Origin: Oscillospiraceae bacterium
GTDB taxonomy: Bacteria; Bacillota; Clostridia; Oscillospirales; Oscillospiraceae
Assembly (NCBI GenBank): GCA_910575695.1
Contig: CAJTGJ010000010.1
Coordinates: 54,769 to 118,768, forward strand
Length of the DNA: 64,000 nt
Reading direction: 5' to 3'
The notes under the pieces: generated by a model
Told to the model about the DNA's origin: nothing
Database searches by the model: none
What the model saw: the letters and a program-made list of their open reading frames with translations, nothing else
Translations under genes and position numbers: made by a program
Shown: in pieces, positions 8,626-19,400 of the stretch
Layout: each line of letters starts with the position of its first letter
How positions within the stretch are numbered: position 1 is the first letter of the stretch

Positions 8626-9848
8626 ACGACTGGAAACGGAAATTCGCAATGATATATACCGGACAGGCGTTTTCCCTTTTGGGGTCCGCTGCGGTCCAGT
8701 TCGCCATCATCTGGTGGCTTACCATTCAAACAGAGTCCGCAGTCACGCTGACGCTGGCGACCATTGTATCCTGCCTGCCGAGTATGCTTCTGGGCCCCGT
8801 TGCCGGGGTCTGGATCGACCGCTATAACCGCCGGACGGTCATGATTGTGGCAGACGGCCTCGTGGCCCTGTCTAGCGCCGCCATGGGCGGAGCTTTCCTG
8901 TTGACGGAAGCTCCGCCGATCTGGGCCGTCTATGCGGTCCTTTTCCTGCGCGGGCTGGGAAACACCTTCCACTCCCCCGCCATGCAGGCCGCGATTCCTA
9001 TGTTTGTTCCGACGGAAATGCTGACCAAGGCGGGGGGCTGGGGGAATCTGATCGTGTCTGTCTCCGCCATGCTTGGCCCGGCGCTGGGGGCGGGGCTGAT
9101 GTCCGTACTCCCCATCGCCCCGATCATGATTGTGGACATTGTCGGCGCGGCGGCGGCGATCCTGTGCCTGCTGGCCGTTCCCATCCCGGATATCCCCAGA
9201 AGCACGGAGCACCCCCGCCTGTTTGCCGATATGAAAAGCGGCCTCGCCGCTATGCGGGGGAACAGGCCGCTGATGGCCGCTTTCCTCCCCATCATCCTTG
9301 CGTCTATCCTCTATATGCCGCTGGGATCTCTATTCCCCCTGCTGGTACGTACCCACTACCTGGGCGGGGCGGAGCATGAGGCTGCGGCGGAGTTCGTGTT
9401 CTCCGGCGGTATGCTGGCCTCATCCCTGGTAATGGGACTGTGGGGAGGTTCCAAAAAACGATTTATGATGATTTCATCGGCCATTACCGCGCTGGGGCTG
9501 GCTGCGTCCATCGGAGGGATTCTGCCCGCAGGTGCCTTTGCGGGATTTGTCGTTTGCTGCTTTGTGGTGGGCGCATCGGGGACATTCTTCAATGTCCCGC
9601 TTATGGCGTATATCCAGGAGTCGGTCGCGCCGGAGATGATGGGGAAGGTCTTTTCCGTCCTGACGGCGGGTATGACTTTAGCCACACCCGTTGGCCTGCT
9701 GCTGGCGGGGCCGGTAAGCGATCTGATCGGCGTAGACCGCTGGTTCGCGTGGTCTGGGATGTTTATGGCAGCAACAGGCGTATTCTGCTTCCTGTCAACC
9801 CGGCGGTATGATGCGCAGAAAACAAAAGAAGGTGGGAACGAATTATGA
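8622..9848 (+). CDS. MFS exporter, macrolide-efflux (Mef)-like
   Basis: 408 residues with about 12 hydrophobic segments, inner-membrane major-facilitator transporter. The start [20 protein letters not shown], the [14 protein letters not shown] loop and [16 protein letters not shown] closely resemble the MefA/MFS_3 drug-efflux group, so export of a drug-like compound is inferred. The TTG at 8622 follows AGAGGGGG and overlaps the YolD stop. The longer upstream frame overlaps that gene and lacks a ribosome site. Substrate unknown; resistance is not shown. Confidence 0.85.
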   Translation: MNDWKRKFAMIYTGQAFSLLGSAAVQFAIIWWLTIQTESAVTLTLATIVSCLPSMLLGPVAGVWIDRYNRRTVMIVADGLVALSSAAMGGAFLLTEAPPIWAVYAVLFLRGLGNTFHSPAMQAAIPMFVPTEMLTKAGGWGNLIVSVSAMLGPALGAGLMSVLPIAPIMIVDIVGAAAAILCLLAVPIPDIPRSTEHPRLFADMKSGLAAMRGNRPLMAAFLPIILASILYMPLGSLFPLLVRTHYLGGAEHEAAAEFVFSGGMLASSLVMGLWGGSKKRFMMISSAITALGLAASIGGILPAGAFAGFVVCCFVVGASGTFFNVPLMAYIQESVAPEMMGKVFSVLTAGMTLATPVGLLLAGPVSDLIGVDRWFAWSGMFMAATGVFCFLSTRRYDAQKTKEGGNEL

Positions 9849-10195
9849 GCGGAGAAAGAATATTCCAAATGGATTTCGGTAAGATATACAGTCTGCTATT
9901 GAATAAAGCGGTCAGGAAGGGCCGGAGTAAGGCGGAGGTGGATGAAGTGATCCGCTGGCTGACAGGTTATACAGACGAGGAACTGGAGGAATTTTGTTCT
10001 GAGCCAATCAGCTACGGCGATTTCTTCCGCGGCGCCCCCTGCCCGAATCCAAACCGCACGCGAATCAAAGGCGTTGTCTGCGGCGTTCGGGTGGAGGATG
10101 TCGAGGAACCGCTCATGCGGGAAATTCGCTATCTGGACAAATTGATTGACGAGCTGGCAAAGGGAAAACCGCTGGAAAAGGTTCTGCGGCAATAG
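9845..10195 (+). CDS. DUF2200 family protein
   Basis: 116 residues, soluble. [17 protein letters not shown] and [50 protein letters not shown] match the conserved DUF2200 layout. Function unknown. The ATG overlaps the transporter stop by 4 nt, so it is co-translated with the exporter. Confidence 0.85.
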   Translation: MSGERIFQMDFGKIYSLLLNKAVRKGRSKAEVDEVIRWLTGYTDEELEEFCSEPISYGDFFRGAPCPNPNRTRIKGVVCGVRVEDVEEPLMREIRYLDKLIDELAKGKPLEKVLRQ

Positions 10196-10207
10196 GAGGA
10201 GCTGGAT

Positions 10208-10609
10208 ATGTGGGTATGCCCCCAATGCGGACGGACATTCAAGAATACCAATCAAAGCCATTACTGCGGCAAACCTCCGGCTACGATAGAGGAATATATT
10301 CTCAGCCAGCCGGAGGCTATCCGGCCACAGCTTTGGCAGATACACACAGCAATCAAAGCCGGTCTCCCGGAGGCAAAAGAAAAGATATCCTGGAGTATGC
10401 CCACCTACTGGAAGGGCTGCAACCTGATCCATTTTGCAGCCTCCCCCAAGCACATTGGCCTGTATCCCGGCCCGGAGGCCGTGTCGTTCTTCGCCGGACA
10501 CCTGACGGAATACAGAACCAATAAGGGCGTTGTCCATCTCCCATACGACAGGCCGCTCCCGCTGGAACTCATCACGGAGATTGCTAAATGGTGCGGAACA
10601 AATTATTAA
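10208..10609 (+). CDS. DUF1801/YdhG-like protein with N-terminal zinc finger
   Basis: 133 residues. A short zinc finger (MWVCPQCGRTFKNTNQSHYC) precedes a DUF1801-like domain (TIEEYILSQPEAIRPQLWQIHTAI; EKISWSMPTYWKG; HIGLYPGPEAV). The ATG at 10208 follows AGGAGGA. It is last in the forward operon that begins at 6049 and is convergent with the C39 peptidase gene. Members of this family are small proteins of unclear function. Confidence 0.8.
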   Translation: MWVCPQCGRTFKNTNQSHYCGKPPATIEEYILSQPEAIRPQLWQIHTAIKAGLPEAKEKISWSMPTYWKGCNLIHFAASPKHIGLYPGPEAVSFFAGHLTEYRTNKGVVHLPYDRPLPLELITEIAKWCGTNY

Positions 10610-10624
10610 AAAAGGCCGCCCGAT

Positions 10625-11980
10625 TCAGCCAATGATCCAAAATGGGCCTCCCGCTCCCGCTCGCCTGCTTGCCTCATTCAAGATAATAGACAAATCCCAC
10701 AGCTTTTGGCTCCGGTTATAGCTGGCTGGATCAGCCACCAGAATCTTTCCGTCCTGAACACCTCGCAGCACGATGAAGTGACCGCCATTAGTAAAGTGAC
10801 CTTTCAACATGATGGCTACTACCAGCTTGCCCTCGGTGAGCGCATCCACAATGCGTTGGGGTTCGGAGGCAGTGCAACCTTCCACATTCAGCCCCCACGC
10901 TTTGGCCGCGCTGGGGATCAGGGAGTGGTAGGAGCCGCTCTTGCTGCACCAGCCGCCATTTTCATAGGCCCATTTTGCCATCTCCACGGGGTCAACGATG
11001 TCATCCGTCAGAGAGGACACCACAATGGACATGGAGGTGGGGCCGCAGCCGTAGCCGCCGATGTTGTCTGTACCATAGGGCTTGTTGGCCCAGCGTTCGT
11101 CCAGCTGGTTGAAGTAAACGACCTCCGTGGCGCCATCGGTAAAGCGGACGTTTCCCAAAGAAGCAATCGTAGTGCCGCCGTACTCGGTGTACTGGAACAT
11201 CCCGTCACCCAGGAACAGGCTGAGGTTCTGCGCATAGTCCCCGGCCAGCGCCTTCTGGTCATCGGTCAGATGGAACACCGTATCGGCAAAGTAGCTCTCA
11301 CCGTTATAGGAGAGGGTATAGATGTACCAGGTTTCTTCCTTCGTCTCCACCACGTCCTCCGTCTCCGGGTCGTCATCCTCCACCGTCCGGATCTCGCTGG
11401 TGCGGGTGTAGGAGTAGAGGTTGCTCTTGCCCTGTCGGAGAATGGCCTGCATATCCGCAAGAGAGATGGTGTCCCAGCTCTCGCCCTTGGCGGCGCAGTA
11501 TTGGGCGATAAAGGAATTCGTGTTGCTGCTCATGTCGGAGGCATAGGGGTTGACGACCTCGTAGTTATCGCCGCCGGTGGTGGCAAAGTCCTGAGCGATC
11601 CGGGCCTCTGCATCGGTGATGCCCTCGCCCAGAATCTGATTAACTGCAAAGGCGATGTTATTAGTGTTCTGGACGATGGCGGCGTTGTCGTTGAGGATGG
11701 GCTGTCCGGCGCTGCCGCTGCTGGTCAGGCCGCCGAAGATCAGGGAGGGCAGCATGAGAACGAACAGCACCGGGAGCATGAGCAGGACAGCGGCGGCGGC
11801 GAGGAACTTTTTTCCGTGCTGTGCGGCATACAGGGCAGCCCCCGCCGCCGCGCCGTATGGCCCACCCACTGCTGCGCCCTTTGCGGCGGCGGAGATGGCC
11901 TTGCCGGTCTTGATGGCTCCGCGGATAGTATGGGCAGTGCTGGCCGTTTGGGACAGACTGCTTTTTTCTTGGTTGTTCAG
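10625..11980 (-). CDS. Membrane-anchored C39-like peptidase (CD1108-like mobile element protein)
   Basis: 451 residues if started at CTG 11980, 414 from GTG 11869. The order is an Ala/Gly-rich cytoplasmic start, one membrane helix (LAAAAVLLMLPVLFVLMLP), an extracellular linker and a C-terminal C39-like papain fold (VYFNQLDERWANKPYG, catalytic Cys in GYGCGPTSM, His in NGGHFIVLRG, Asp in VADPAS). It is likely a peptidoglycan or protein hydrolase that helps the conjugation apparatus cross the wall. CTG is favoured because GGAGG lies 9 nt upstream and the 37 added residues are in frame and family-like. GTG 11869, preceded by AAGGG, remains possible. Confidence 0.75.
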   Translation of the reverse strand: MNNQEKSSLSQTASTAHTIRGAIKTGKAISAAAKGAAVGGPYGAAAGAALYAAQHGKKFLAAAAVLLMLPVLFVLMLPSLIFGGLTSSGSAGQPILNDNAAIVQNTNNIAFAVNQILGEGITDAEARIAQDFATTGGDNYEVVNPYASDMSSNTNSFIAQYCAAKGESWDTISLADMQAILRQGKSNLYSYTRTSEIRTVEDDDPETEDVVETKEETWYIYTLSYNGESYFADTVFHLTDDQKALAGDYAQNLSLFLGDGMFQYTEYGGTTIASLGNVRFTDGATEVVYFNQLDERWANKPYGTDNIGGYGCGPTSMSIVVSSLTDDIVDPVEMAKWAYENGGWCSKSGSYHSLIPSAAKAWGLNVEGCTASEPQRIVDALTEGKLVVAIMLKGHFTNGGHFIVLRGVQDGKILVADPASYNRSQKLWDLSIILNEASRRAGAGGPFWIIG

Positions 11981-11997
11981 ATTTGGATACCTCCATC

Positions 11998-12026
11998 TTG
12001 TGTATCAGTCGTGTTTCTGCTATAAT
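11998..12026 (+). promoter_or_regulatory. Promoter with perfect -10 box next to small zinc-ribbon gene
   Basis: TTGTGT (11998-12003), 17-bp spacer, consensus TATAAT (12021-12026). The predicted transcript would start within a few bases of the GTG/ATG at 12034/12037, giving almost no leader. Confidence 0.55.
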
Positions 12027-12036
12027 ATCGCGGGTG

Positions 12037-12195
12037 ATGAAATTGATTTATGCTTGTGATAACTGCCATTTTCTTTTCAGCCGTACCGCAGAGCCGGAGC
12101 AATGCCCCGACTGCGGCAAGTGCGCCGTCCGGGAAGCGACTGAGACGGAGCGGCAGGAATATATGGAACGGCTGAAGGAGCCGAGGGAGATATAA
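12037..12195 (+). CDS. Small zinc-ribbon protein
   Basis: 52 residues: KLIYACDNCHFLFSR, then PEQCPDCGKCAVREATE, a two-CxxC zinc ribbon followed by an acidic tail. It resembles the rubredoxin-like short proteins annotated as hypothetical in Clostridia. The start is the ATG at 12037 (GTG at 12034 possible). No ribosome site is seen, but a strong -10 box lies directly upstream. It is followed two bases later by the MmcQ/YjbR gene, so the two are probably co-expressed. Confidence 0.65.
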   Translation: MKLIYACDNCHFLFSRTAEPEQCPDCGKCAVREATETERQEYMERLKEPREI

Positions 12196-12196
12196 A

Positions 12197-12571
12197 ATGG
12201 CCCATTCATCGCAGCGTGAGCGCATCACGCAGTACATACAGGACACCTACGGGACTGAGGCGGAATACCTCTGGGCGGACAGCCCGGACAGTGCCGTATT
12301 CCGGCATCTTGCCAGCAGGAAGTGGTATGCCATCATGATGGGCGTCCTCCCGGAGCGGTTGGGCCTCCCGGCTGGACAGGCCCTTGATGTAATGAATGTG
12401 AAGTGCAGCACCATCATGATCGGCTCACTACTCTCAACAAAGGGGTTTCTCCCGGCATATCATATGAATAAGAACCACTGGATCTCTATTGTCCTGGATG
12501 GCTCTGTTTCCGACGATCAGATCACGCCTCTGCTGGAATTGAGCTATTACAGCGTTGCGCCCAAGCGGTGA
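12197..12571 (+). CDS. MmcQ/YjbR family protein
   Basis: 124 residues. EYLWADSPDSAVFRHLASRKWYAIMMGV, NVKCSTIMIGSL and GFLPAYHMNKNHWISIVLDGSVSDDQI follow the MmcQ/YjbR (CyaY-like fold) pattern, a small family often called DNA-binding although its role is poorly known. The ATG at 12197 has GAGGGAG just upstream, overlapping the end of the preceding gene. A cargo-type gene within the element. Confidence 0.85.
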   Translation: MAHSSQRERITQYIQDTYGTEAEYLWADSPDSAVFRHLASRKWYAIMMGVLPERLGLPAGQALDVMNVKCSTIMIGSLLSTKGFLPAYHMNKNHWISIVLDGSVSDDQITPLLELSYYSVAPKR

Positions 12572-12582
12572 AAAAGACAGCC

Positions 12583-12810
12583 TCAGCCGACAGAGGAATA
12601 GACAGCCTGACAAATCAAACCGACATACCGGGCAAAGCAGGCCAAAAGCAGAGGATCAAAAGCGTCTGCTGATTCCGCCGTCTGCATTCTGGGGACGGGA
12701 ATGCCTCCGGGCCGGCTGCTGGTCAAATCCTGGAACTGTACGCTGTAAGGCGCACGGTCAATGAGAAGCTGTTCCCGGCGCAGAATTGTAAAAGTTTCTT
12801 GCTTATCCAT
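12583..12810 (-). CDS. Hypothetical small protein
   Basis: 75 residues, not recognised. A charged start (MDKQETFTILRREQLLIDRAPY) leads to a hydrophobic end (LLLACFARYVGLICQAVY). GAGGT lies about 9 nt before the ATG at 12810, which supports translation. It is the only leftward frame among forward genes, so it could also be a remnant. Confidence 0.35.
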   Translation of the reverse strand: MDKQETFTILRREQLLIDRAPYSVQFQDLTSSRPGGIPVPRMQTAESADAFDPLLLACFARYVGLICQAVYSSVG

Positions 12811-12863
12811 GATTACATTACCTCAAAGATTGTTTTCAAATGCTACTTTTTCCCGAAAAAGGC

Positions 12864-12892
12864 TTTACTTTTTTGCCGCTTTTAGATATACT
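12864..12892 (+). promoter_or_regulatory. Promoter of the gene at 12972
   Basis: TTTACT (12864-12869), 17-bp spacer, TATACT (12887-12892). It lies inside the longer open frame that begins at 12840, so that upstream ATG cannot be the start on this transcript. Confidence 0.55.
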
Positions 12893-12971
12893 GAGAGCAC
12901 GAACGCAGCGCATTAGGAAAGCTGTTCCTTGGGTAACAAAATCCAAATCGGCAAAGGAGTTGGGTGAATTT

Positions 12972-13424
12972 ATGGGGCATCAGGAAAGCCTGCTGTTTTG
13001 TGACTCAAAAAAGGATATGATTCGGTTGTGCAAACTTCTGAACAAAGCTGCGGCAGATCCATCGGAGCGAGGACTGGAGTATGCAGAACTTGATATATAT
13101 GAAGTCGCACGCCTCAAACGGGATATAAACACTTGGCTCCCGGGGCGGGATAGCGGCCCTATCTACCCCAAAGGTTCGTACTTTATCTGGTGGGGCGGGG
13201 AACGAGCACCTCAAACAGAGGACGAGTTTCTGCTTACCCGTTTCACCGGCCTATATCCTTATTGGGAGACCATTTTTGCTGAATACATTATCCCGGATGC
13301 ACGTGAACTTCTGACAGGAATGAAAGAAACGCGCTCAGAAGGACTTCAGGAAAATGATTGGATACGCACGTTCCATCCCAGCGAAGGTAATCAAATTTCC
13401 TTAGAACTGATTGAACAGCTTTAG
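12972..13424 (+). CDS. Hypothetical protein
   Basis: 150 residues, not recognised. It is soluble and rich in aromatic residues (YFIWWGGERAPQTEDEFLLTRFTGLYPYWETIFAEY). The in-frame ATG at 12972 is chosen because the promoter at 12864-12892 starts transcription after the earlier ATG and AAGGAG precedes it (12-nt spacing, slightly long). The ATG at 12840 would add 44 residues. It stands alone and is convergent with the giant adhesin gene. Confidence 0.5.
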   Translation: MGHQESLLFCDSKKDMIRLCKLLNKAAADPSERGLEYAELDIYEVARLKRDINTWLPGRDSGPIYPKGSYFIWWGGERAPQTEDEFLLTRFTGLYPYWETIFAEYIIPDARELLTGMKETRSEGLQENDWIRTFHPSEGNQISLELIEQL

Positions 13425-13436
13425 CTCAGTGAATGG

Positions 13437-13474
13437 AGCAGGGGCGGCTCCCGTTTACAGAGATCCGCCCCGCT
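13437..13474. terminator. GC-rich hairpin between convergent genes
   Basis: GGGGCGG (13441-13447) pairs with CCGCCCC (13465-13471), extended by AGC/GCT. It lies between the ends of the 12972 gene and the adhesin gene. No good T-run follows on either strand, so it is a weak terminator candidate. Confidence 0.35.
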
Positions 13475-13481
13475 TGTTGGT

Positions 13482-16400
13482 TTAATAGCCCGTCTTGGGC
13501 AGGGTGGGATTGGGTGTCAGCTTGCGCACGATGGTGACCCAGCTGGCCTGAGCGGTCTGCCAGGTGCCCTGGTACTTGCCGCCCACGTCGGCCCGGTTGA
13601 TGATCTGATAGCCATTGGCAACCGTGCCGAGGATTTGAACGGTCAGCGTGGGATTGCTGGTGGACTGGAAGCCCACAGGAACTTTGCCGAAGTCCAGATA
13701 GATGTCTGTGACATATTCGCCGGACTGCATGGGGATGGCGTTCAGAGAGAACGAGTAGTTGCTGCTTGTGATCAGGTTGGACGCCAGCACCTGATAGGCA
13801 GAGGTGTAGTTGGTCTTGTAGAGGATGCGGTAATTGAGGCGGGCGCTGTAGGTGCCGGTGGTGAATACCGTGGCACGGGTCGCGTCGGTGGGAATGCGGT
13901 CATGCCAATAAAAATTCTCCAGCGCCACGTTGCTGGTATTGGCAACCGTGAAGTCGTAACGCATCTGGCTCCCGGCCAGCGCCTCAGCATTGCCCCGCTT
14001 GGTGATAACTACGCCCAGGTTAGAGGGCTTATCGTAGTCCGATACCTTGATGATCTGCCCGGAATACTCCAGTGTTTCGTCAAAGGTCTTACCGCTGAGC
14101 TGCCAGTAGGCAGGAGCAGTTACCTCAACGATCTTATAGCGGCCCAAAGGCAAAGGCTTGGAAGCCGCCACACCACGGGCGTCCGTGGTAATGTAGTCCA
14201 CTACCTTGCCCGAGCGGGCCTCGCTGATCTCATACACCGCGCCCTGGAGGGGAGCGCCGGCAGGAGTGCCGGTGACCTCGTTGTACTCGGCGGCATACTT
14301 GTAGATCTGGAACTGCCCCGTGATGGGCGTGTTCTTCCACTCAATCTCAATGGTCTTGCCCGGCTGGACGTAGACAGTCTTGTACTCCTTGTCCAGCTCA
14401 TAGCCGGGCGCCGCTTCCAGCTCACGGATGAACAGCTTGCCCTTGCCCTGCACGGTCAGGTCATCAATATAAATGTAGCCCTGATCATCGGTAGAATACT
14501 CCCCGATGGGATTCTTGTTCTGGTCATAGACCAGGAACTTGACATCATAGATGCCCTCGCCGGTGACGCTGTTCACCTTATGGATGATGATGCCAGAGAA
14601 GGGTGCGTTGGTCACAGTCAGCGTCGTGGTTTTACCGTCTTCGATGGTGAAGTAATGGGGGGTACTGTCAATTTTGAAGCCCTCGCCAGCTTCGATCTCA
14701 ACGGCGTAATAATTTCCGGTATCCAGCGACACATGGACTCTGCCGTTCTTGTCGGTGGTCACAGTGTCCACCAGCCCGCCGTCCATGCGGCGGATCTCAA
14801 AGGTGGTGTTGGGGATGCGCTGACTCTTGTTGCTCTCACTGACCTTGATCAGCTCCAGCCCGCCGATGGGCGAGTTATAGAAGCGGAGGGTCTGAGCATC
14901 GCCCACCTTGATCTGGATGGTCTTGGGCGTGGTGTCCAAAATATAGCCGTCCAGGGTGCGAATTTCCCTGGCGATGATGGTCACACCGGGCTCCAGCCCC
15001 TCGATTACGATCCGACCGTTTTCATCGGTGGTGTACTCGCCATTGGCACTGCCCAGCACCTTGCCGTTGGACTCCGTGACCAGGAAGGTTACGCCCTTCA
15101 AGGGAGTGGTAGTACCGGTGATGTACTTCTCAATGACGAGTTGGGTCTTGGGGTCATTTTCAAAGATAACATCGTTCCCACCGCCAACAGGAGTGGTAGT
15201 AGTACCGGGAGTGGTAGTGCCAGGAACGGTCGTACTGCTCCCGATGCCGGTCAGGGTGTTGGCCCCATTTTTCACGGTAATGGTCTGGGGCGTGGTATTG
15301 AGGACGTACCCGGAGGGGACTTTTTCTTCCACCACTACCACGGTGCTGCCGGGAATGAGGCCCGTGACGGTGGCAGTGCCATCCTTGCCGGTGGTGCAGC
15401 GGGCCAGAATAGCGCCGTTGCCGTCCTTTACCACAAACTGGGTGCCGGGCACAGGCTTACCCGTCACAGAATCCAGTTTCGTGATGGTGAGGGAGCAGAG
15501 AGGGGCATTCAGGAAGGTCAAAGTCTGCGTATCCAGAGGATTCACCACGACGGTCTGGGTCTGCGTGCTCTGGTCGATCACATAGCCGGGGGCGGCCTTG
15601 ACCTCCTTTGCCACCACGGTTCCCGTGATGCCATAGACACGGATCTCGCCCTTGTCATCGGTGGTGTAGAGACCATTACTGCTCAGATGGCCGTTGTCAT
15701 TATCAACGTAGCCCCCGCTCGCGTAGGTCAACTGGAACTGTGCGCCGGAAATGAACGCGCCAGTGACAGAATCCTTTTTCTGGATCACCAAAGTGCCTGC
15801 CCTTTTGTTCCAGAACGTAAGGGTTTGCACCTCGCCGCCTTTGATAAGGATATCCTGGGGCGTGCCGTCCAGGACGTACCCTTCCACCGTTTTGATCTCA
15901 CGGACCTTCACGGTAGTTCCGGGCTCGATGCCCTCCAGCACGATCTCGCCGGCCTTGTCCGTATAATATACGCCGTCGTCCGGGCCAATCGCTCCACCGT
16001 TGCCGTCCACGACTTTGAAGCACACGCCGCTCAGAGGTTCGTTTTCCGTCCCCTCGATAAATTTGCGGATGACCAAGGTGGTGCCGGGCTCGTTATCAAA
16101 GGTCAGATTGTTGGCGACGCCGCTGCGCACCACAATATTCTTGGGCGTTTCGTCCTTGATGTAGCCGGTAGGCGCTTTGGATTCCGACACCACGACGGTG
16201 GAATTGGGGGCCAGTCCGGAAACAGTTACCGTACCGTCCGTCCCGGTGATATACTTCCCAATGTCCCGGCCATCACTGTACTTCACGGTGAACTCCGCGC
16301 CTTTCAGGGGCTTCTTTGTTATGGCATCCCGTTTCAAAATCGTTAGCGTACACAGGGGGTCATTATAGAAGCGCAGGGTTTGGGTGTCCCCCGCGTTGAC

Positions 16401-19400
16401 CACCACAGTCTGGGGAATGGGGTCACCCCGGTAGTTGTCCGGGCTGCGCACCTCAGAAACCACATAGGTGCCAGGGAGCAGTTTGGACAGGACGATCTGG
16501 CCCTCGGCATTGGTGGTGTAGAGGCCATTGGAAGAGGTTAGCCCCTCATTGTCCGGGGTCAGCTCCCCGTTGGCGTTCATCACCTTGAACTGTGCGCCGG
16601 CCAGAGGCTGCTTAGTCACACTATCATATTTCTCGATAATGAGGCCGCCCTTGCGGGTGTTCTTTATTACGACAGTCTGGGTGTCGCCGCCCTGGCCGAT
16701 GACCACATTGGTGCTGGGCGTGTCGATGACATACCCACCGTCCGGCGCTTTGATCTCATTGATGACGTACGCGCCGGGAGCCAGATTGGTGATCTTGATC
16801 TCACCCTGGGCATCGGTCACAAAAATGCCGTTCTGGGTCAAGGTAGATGTGCCGATCACACCGTTCAGCCCCACTTCGCACCCTGCGGCGGTACTGATTC
16901 TGAACTCTGCGCCGCTCAAAGGCTCGTTGGTCTGGGAATCCCTTTTCTGGATAATTAAAGAACCCTTGGGTTGGTTTTTGAAGGTCAAAGATACGGTTTT
17001 GCCCTCCTGGATCTGGATGGTTTGGGACTGGGTATCCAGGATAAAACCTGCGGGAGCGCGTGTCTCGGTGACGACCACGCTTTTTCCCGGCTTCAGGCCG
17101 GGGATGCGGATCTCGCCGTTCTCATCTGTGCGATAGATGCCGTTGGAGTCCCCGATCAGCGTCCCATCTGCATAAGCGATTTTGAACTCGGCATTTTGAA
17201 GGGTTACGCTGGGGTTGGTGGCGCAGACTTTCCTCACCAAGAGGATGCCATCCGGGGCATTGGTGAATCTGACGGTAACTACGCTCTGCTCCCCGCTGTC
17301 TGCCAGGAAGATGGTCTCAGAGGACTGGATGATGGAGTATCCATCCGCAGCGTCCACCTCTTCCAGGACGTATGTGCCGGGATTGAGGCCCGTCCAGATG
17401 GCTGTGCCATTTTTGCCCGTCACCTTTGTGCCGATGGTGGTACCGCCCGTGCCGGAGGTGCCGCCCAAATACTTCAGCTGGAAGGTGCAGCCGGGCAGAG
17501 CCTCGCCAGTGACGGAATCATATTTCTCCACCACGATACCGTTCTTCGGCACATTCTGGAAGGTCAGGACTTTACTCTCACCGCCCTTGATGTAGACCTC
17601 CTGAGTGGCAGGCTCCTTGATGGTGAATCCGGGGGCAGGCTCCAATTCAGTCACCTTGTACCAGCCATCGCGGAGCAGGTCGATAAAGAACTGGCCGTTG
17701 ACGTCGGAGTAGAACGTACCCAGGCTGTTCATCTCGCCAGTGGTGGTGTTATTGCTGCCGTACCAAACCTCGAACTTTGCCCCTTTGATAGGACTGCCGG
17801 TGATACTATCTACCTTGTTTACCGTCAGGGTAGGTTTCTTGTGGTTCTCAAAATAAATGGTGTGGTCGCGGTTGGGGTAGAGGGTCACAAGCTGGCTGGG
17901 GGCGTCCATGAGCCACGGGGCCGGAACGGACTTCTCGCTCACCTCGTACACTCCGGGCAGGAGGTTAGATAAGGTGGCCCTGCCGTTGGCATCCGTCTTG
18001 ATTTCGTCTACGCTGTGGCCGTCCGCTGCCCGGACAGTGAAAATGGTGTTGGGGATGGGGGCGCCGGTGTCCGAATCCTTTTTGTAGACAATGAGGTTGG
18101 GCCGCTTCTGGTTCTCAATGGTCAGAGTGGAGGTCTGGCCGGGGAACAGCTCAACGTGGTACTCTTGGAGATCGAGGATGTGGTCGGCAACGGTGGCCGT
18201 TTCCTTCACGGAGTACACGCCCGGTTCCAGTTTGGGGATGTTGATCTCGCCGTTAGTATCGGTGATACGGTCAAGGTAGTGGGTGCCGTCCTCAATCTTG
18301 GCGATACGGAAATGGACGCCGCCCAGCCGGGTGCCGTCCGAGCTGGTCTTGATAAGCCGCAGGGTGGGCTTGGGGGTGTTGGTAAAGACAAAGTTGGCGT
18401 TCTCGTCCGGGTTTACCTGCACCACCCGCACGGCATCGTCGATCAGATAGCCCTCCGGGGCCTCCAGCTCCCGCACTTCGTATGCGCCGGGGGTCAGCTT
18501 ACTGAGGTCGATCTCGCCGTTGATGTCAGTGGTGAACTCCTGTCGGTAGGAACCGCCCACCAGCTTGAACTCAAAGCGGACGTTGGGCAGGGATTTCATG
18601 GTAATGCTGTCCACCTTCACCAGATGGATGCCAGGCTTGAGCTGGTTGAAGAAGATCAGCGTAGCTGTCTCCGTCTGGCCGGCCCGCAGCTCGATTTGCT
18701 GAGGTGTGGAGGTGACCACATGGGCATCGTCCGTAGAGACCTCTTTGACCATGTAGGTGCCCGGCTCCAAGTCGAAGTAGACGATTTCGCCTTCGCCATC
18801 TGTGGTGGCAGTGTCGAACAGTTCCGCATCCCGATAGATCTCAAATGTGATATTGGGCAGCCGGTCTCCGCTCTTCTGATCCATCTTGATGATCCGCAGG
18901 GCGGGCCTGCTGTAGTTCTCGATGGTCAAGACCGGATCATCCTTGGTCTGGGGGTCATAGGGATCGACATGGATACCGTGAGGGGTGCGGTCCAGCACAT
19001 AGCCCTCCGGCGCTACCGTCTCAATAAATTCAAAATACCCCTCACCGCCCACGATGGGGAAGCGGAACTCGCCCGAGTCATCCGTGGTAACTGAGCCGAT
19101 CTTTTTCCCGTCCTTGTAGACGTCAAAGGAAGCGTTGGGGAGGGAGACGCCAGTGATGCCGTCCACCTTGGAGCCTACAATGGTGGGCTGGCGTACATTT
19201 TTGAATGTGAGCAGGACATCCCGAGTGCCGTCCCACTTCACGGTCTGGACGCTGGTATCCTTTTCATAGCCGGTCGGCGCGCGTTCCTCCGAAACCCGAT
19301 AGCTGCCGTAGGGCAGTTCGTCACCGGCAAACTCCAGCATACCGTCAAAACCGGTGGTGGCGGTCGTCTTATAGGAGCCATCGATCTGTTCAAACAGGAA

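Noticed and set aside
13635..16346. 903-codon forward open frame opposite the adhesin gene, and similar long ones at 16971-17972, 18015-19094 and 19455-20921
   Set aside because: They mirror the repetitive GC-rich adhesin coding strand, lack ribosome sites, and have no domain structure of their own.
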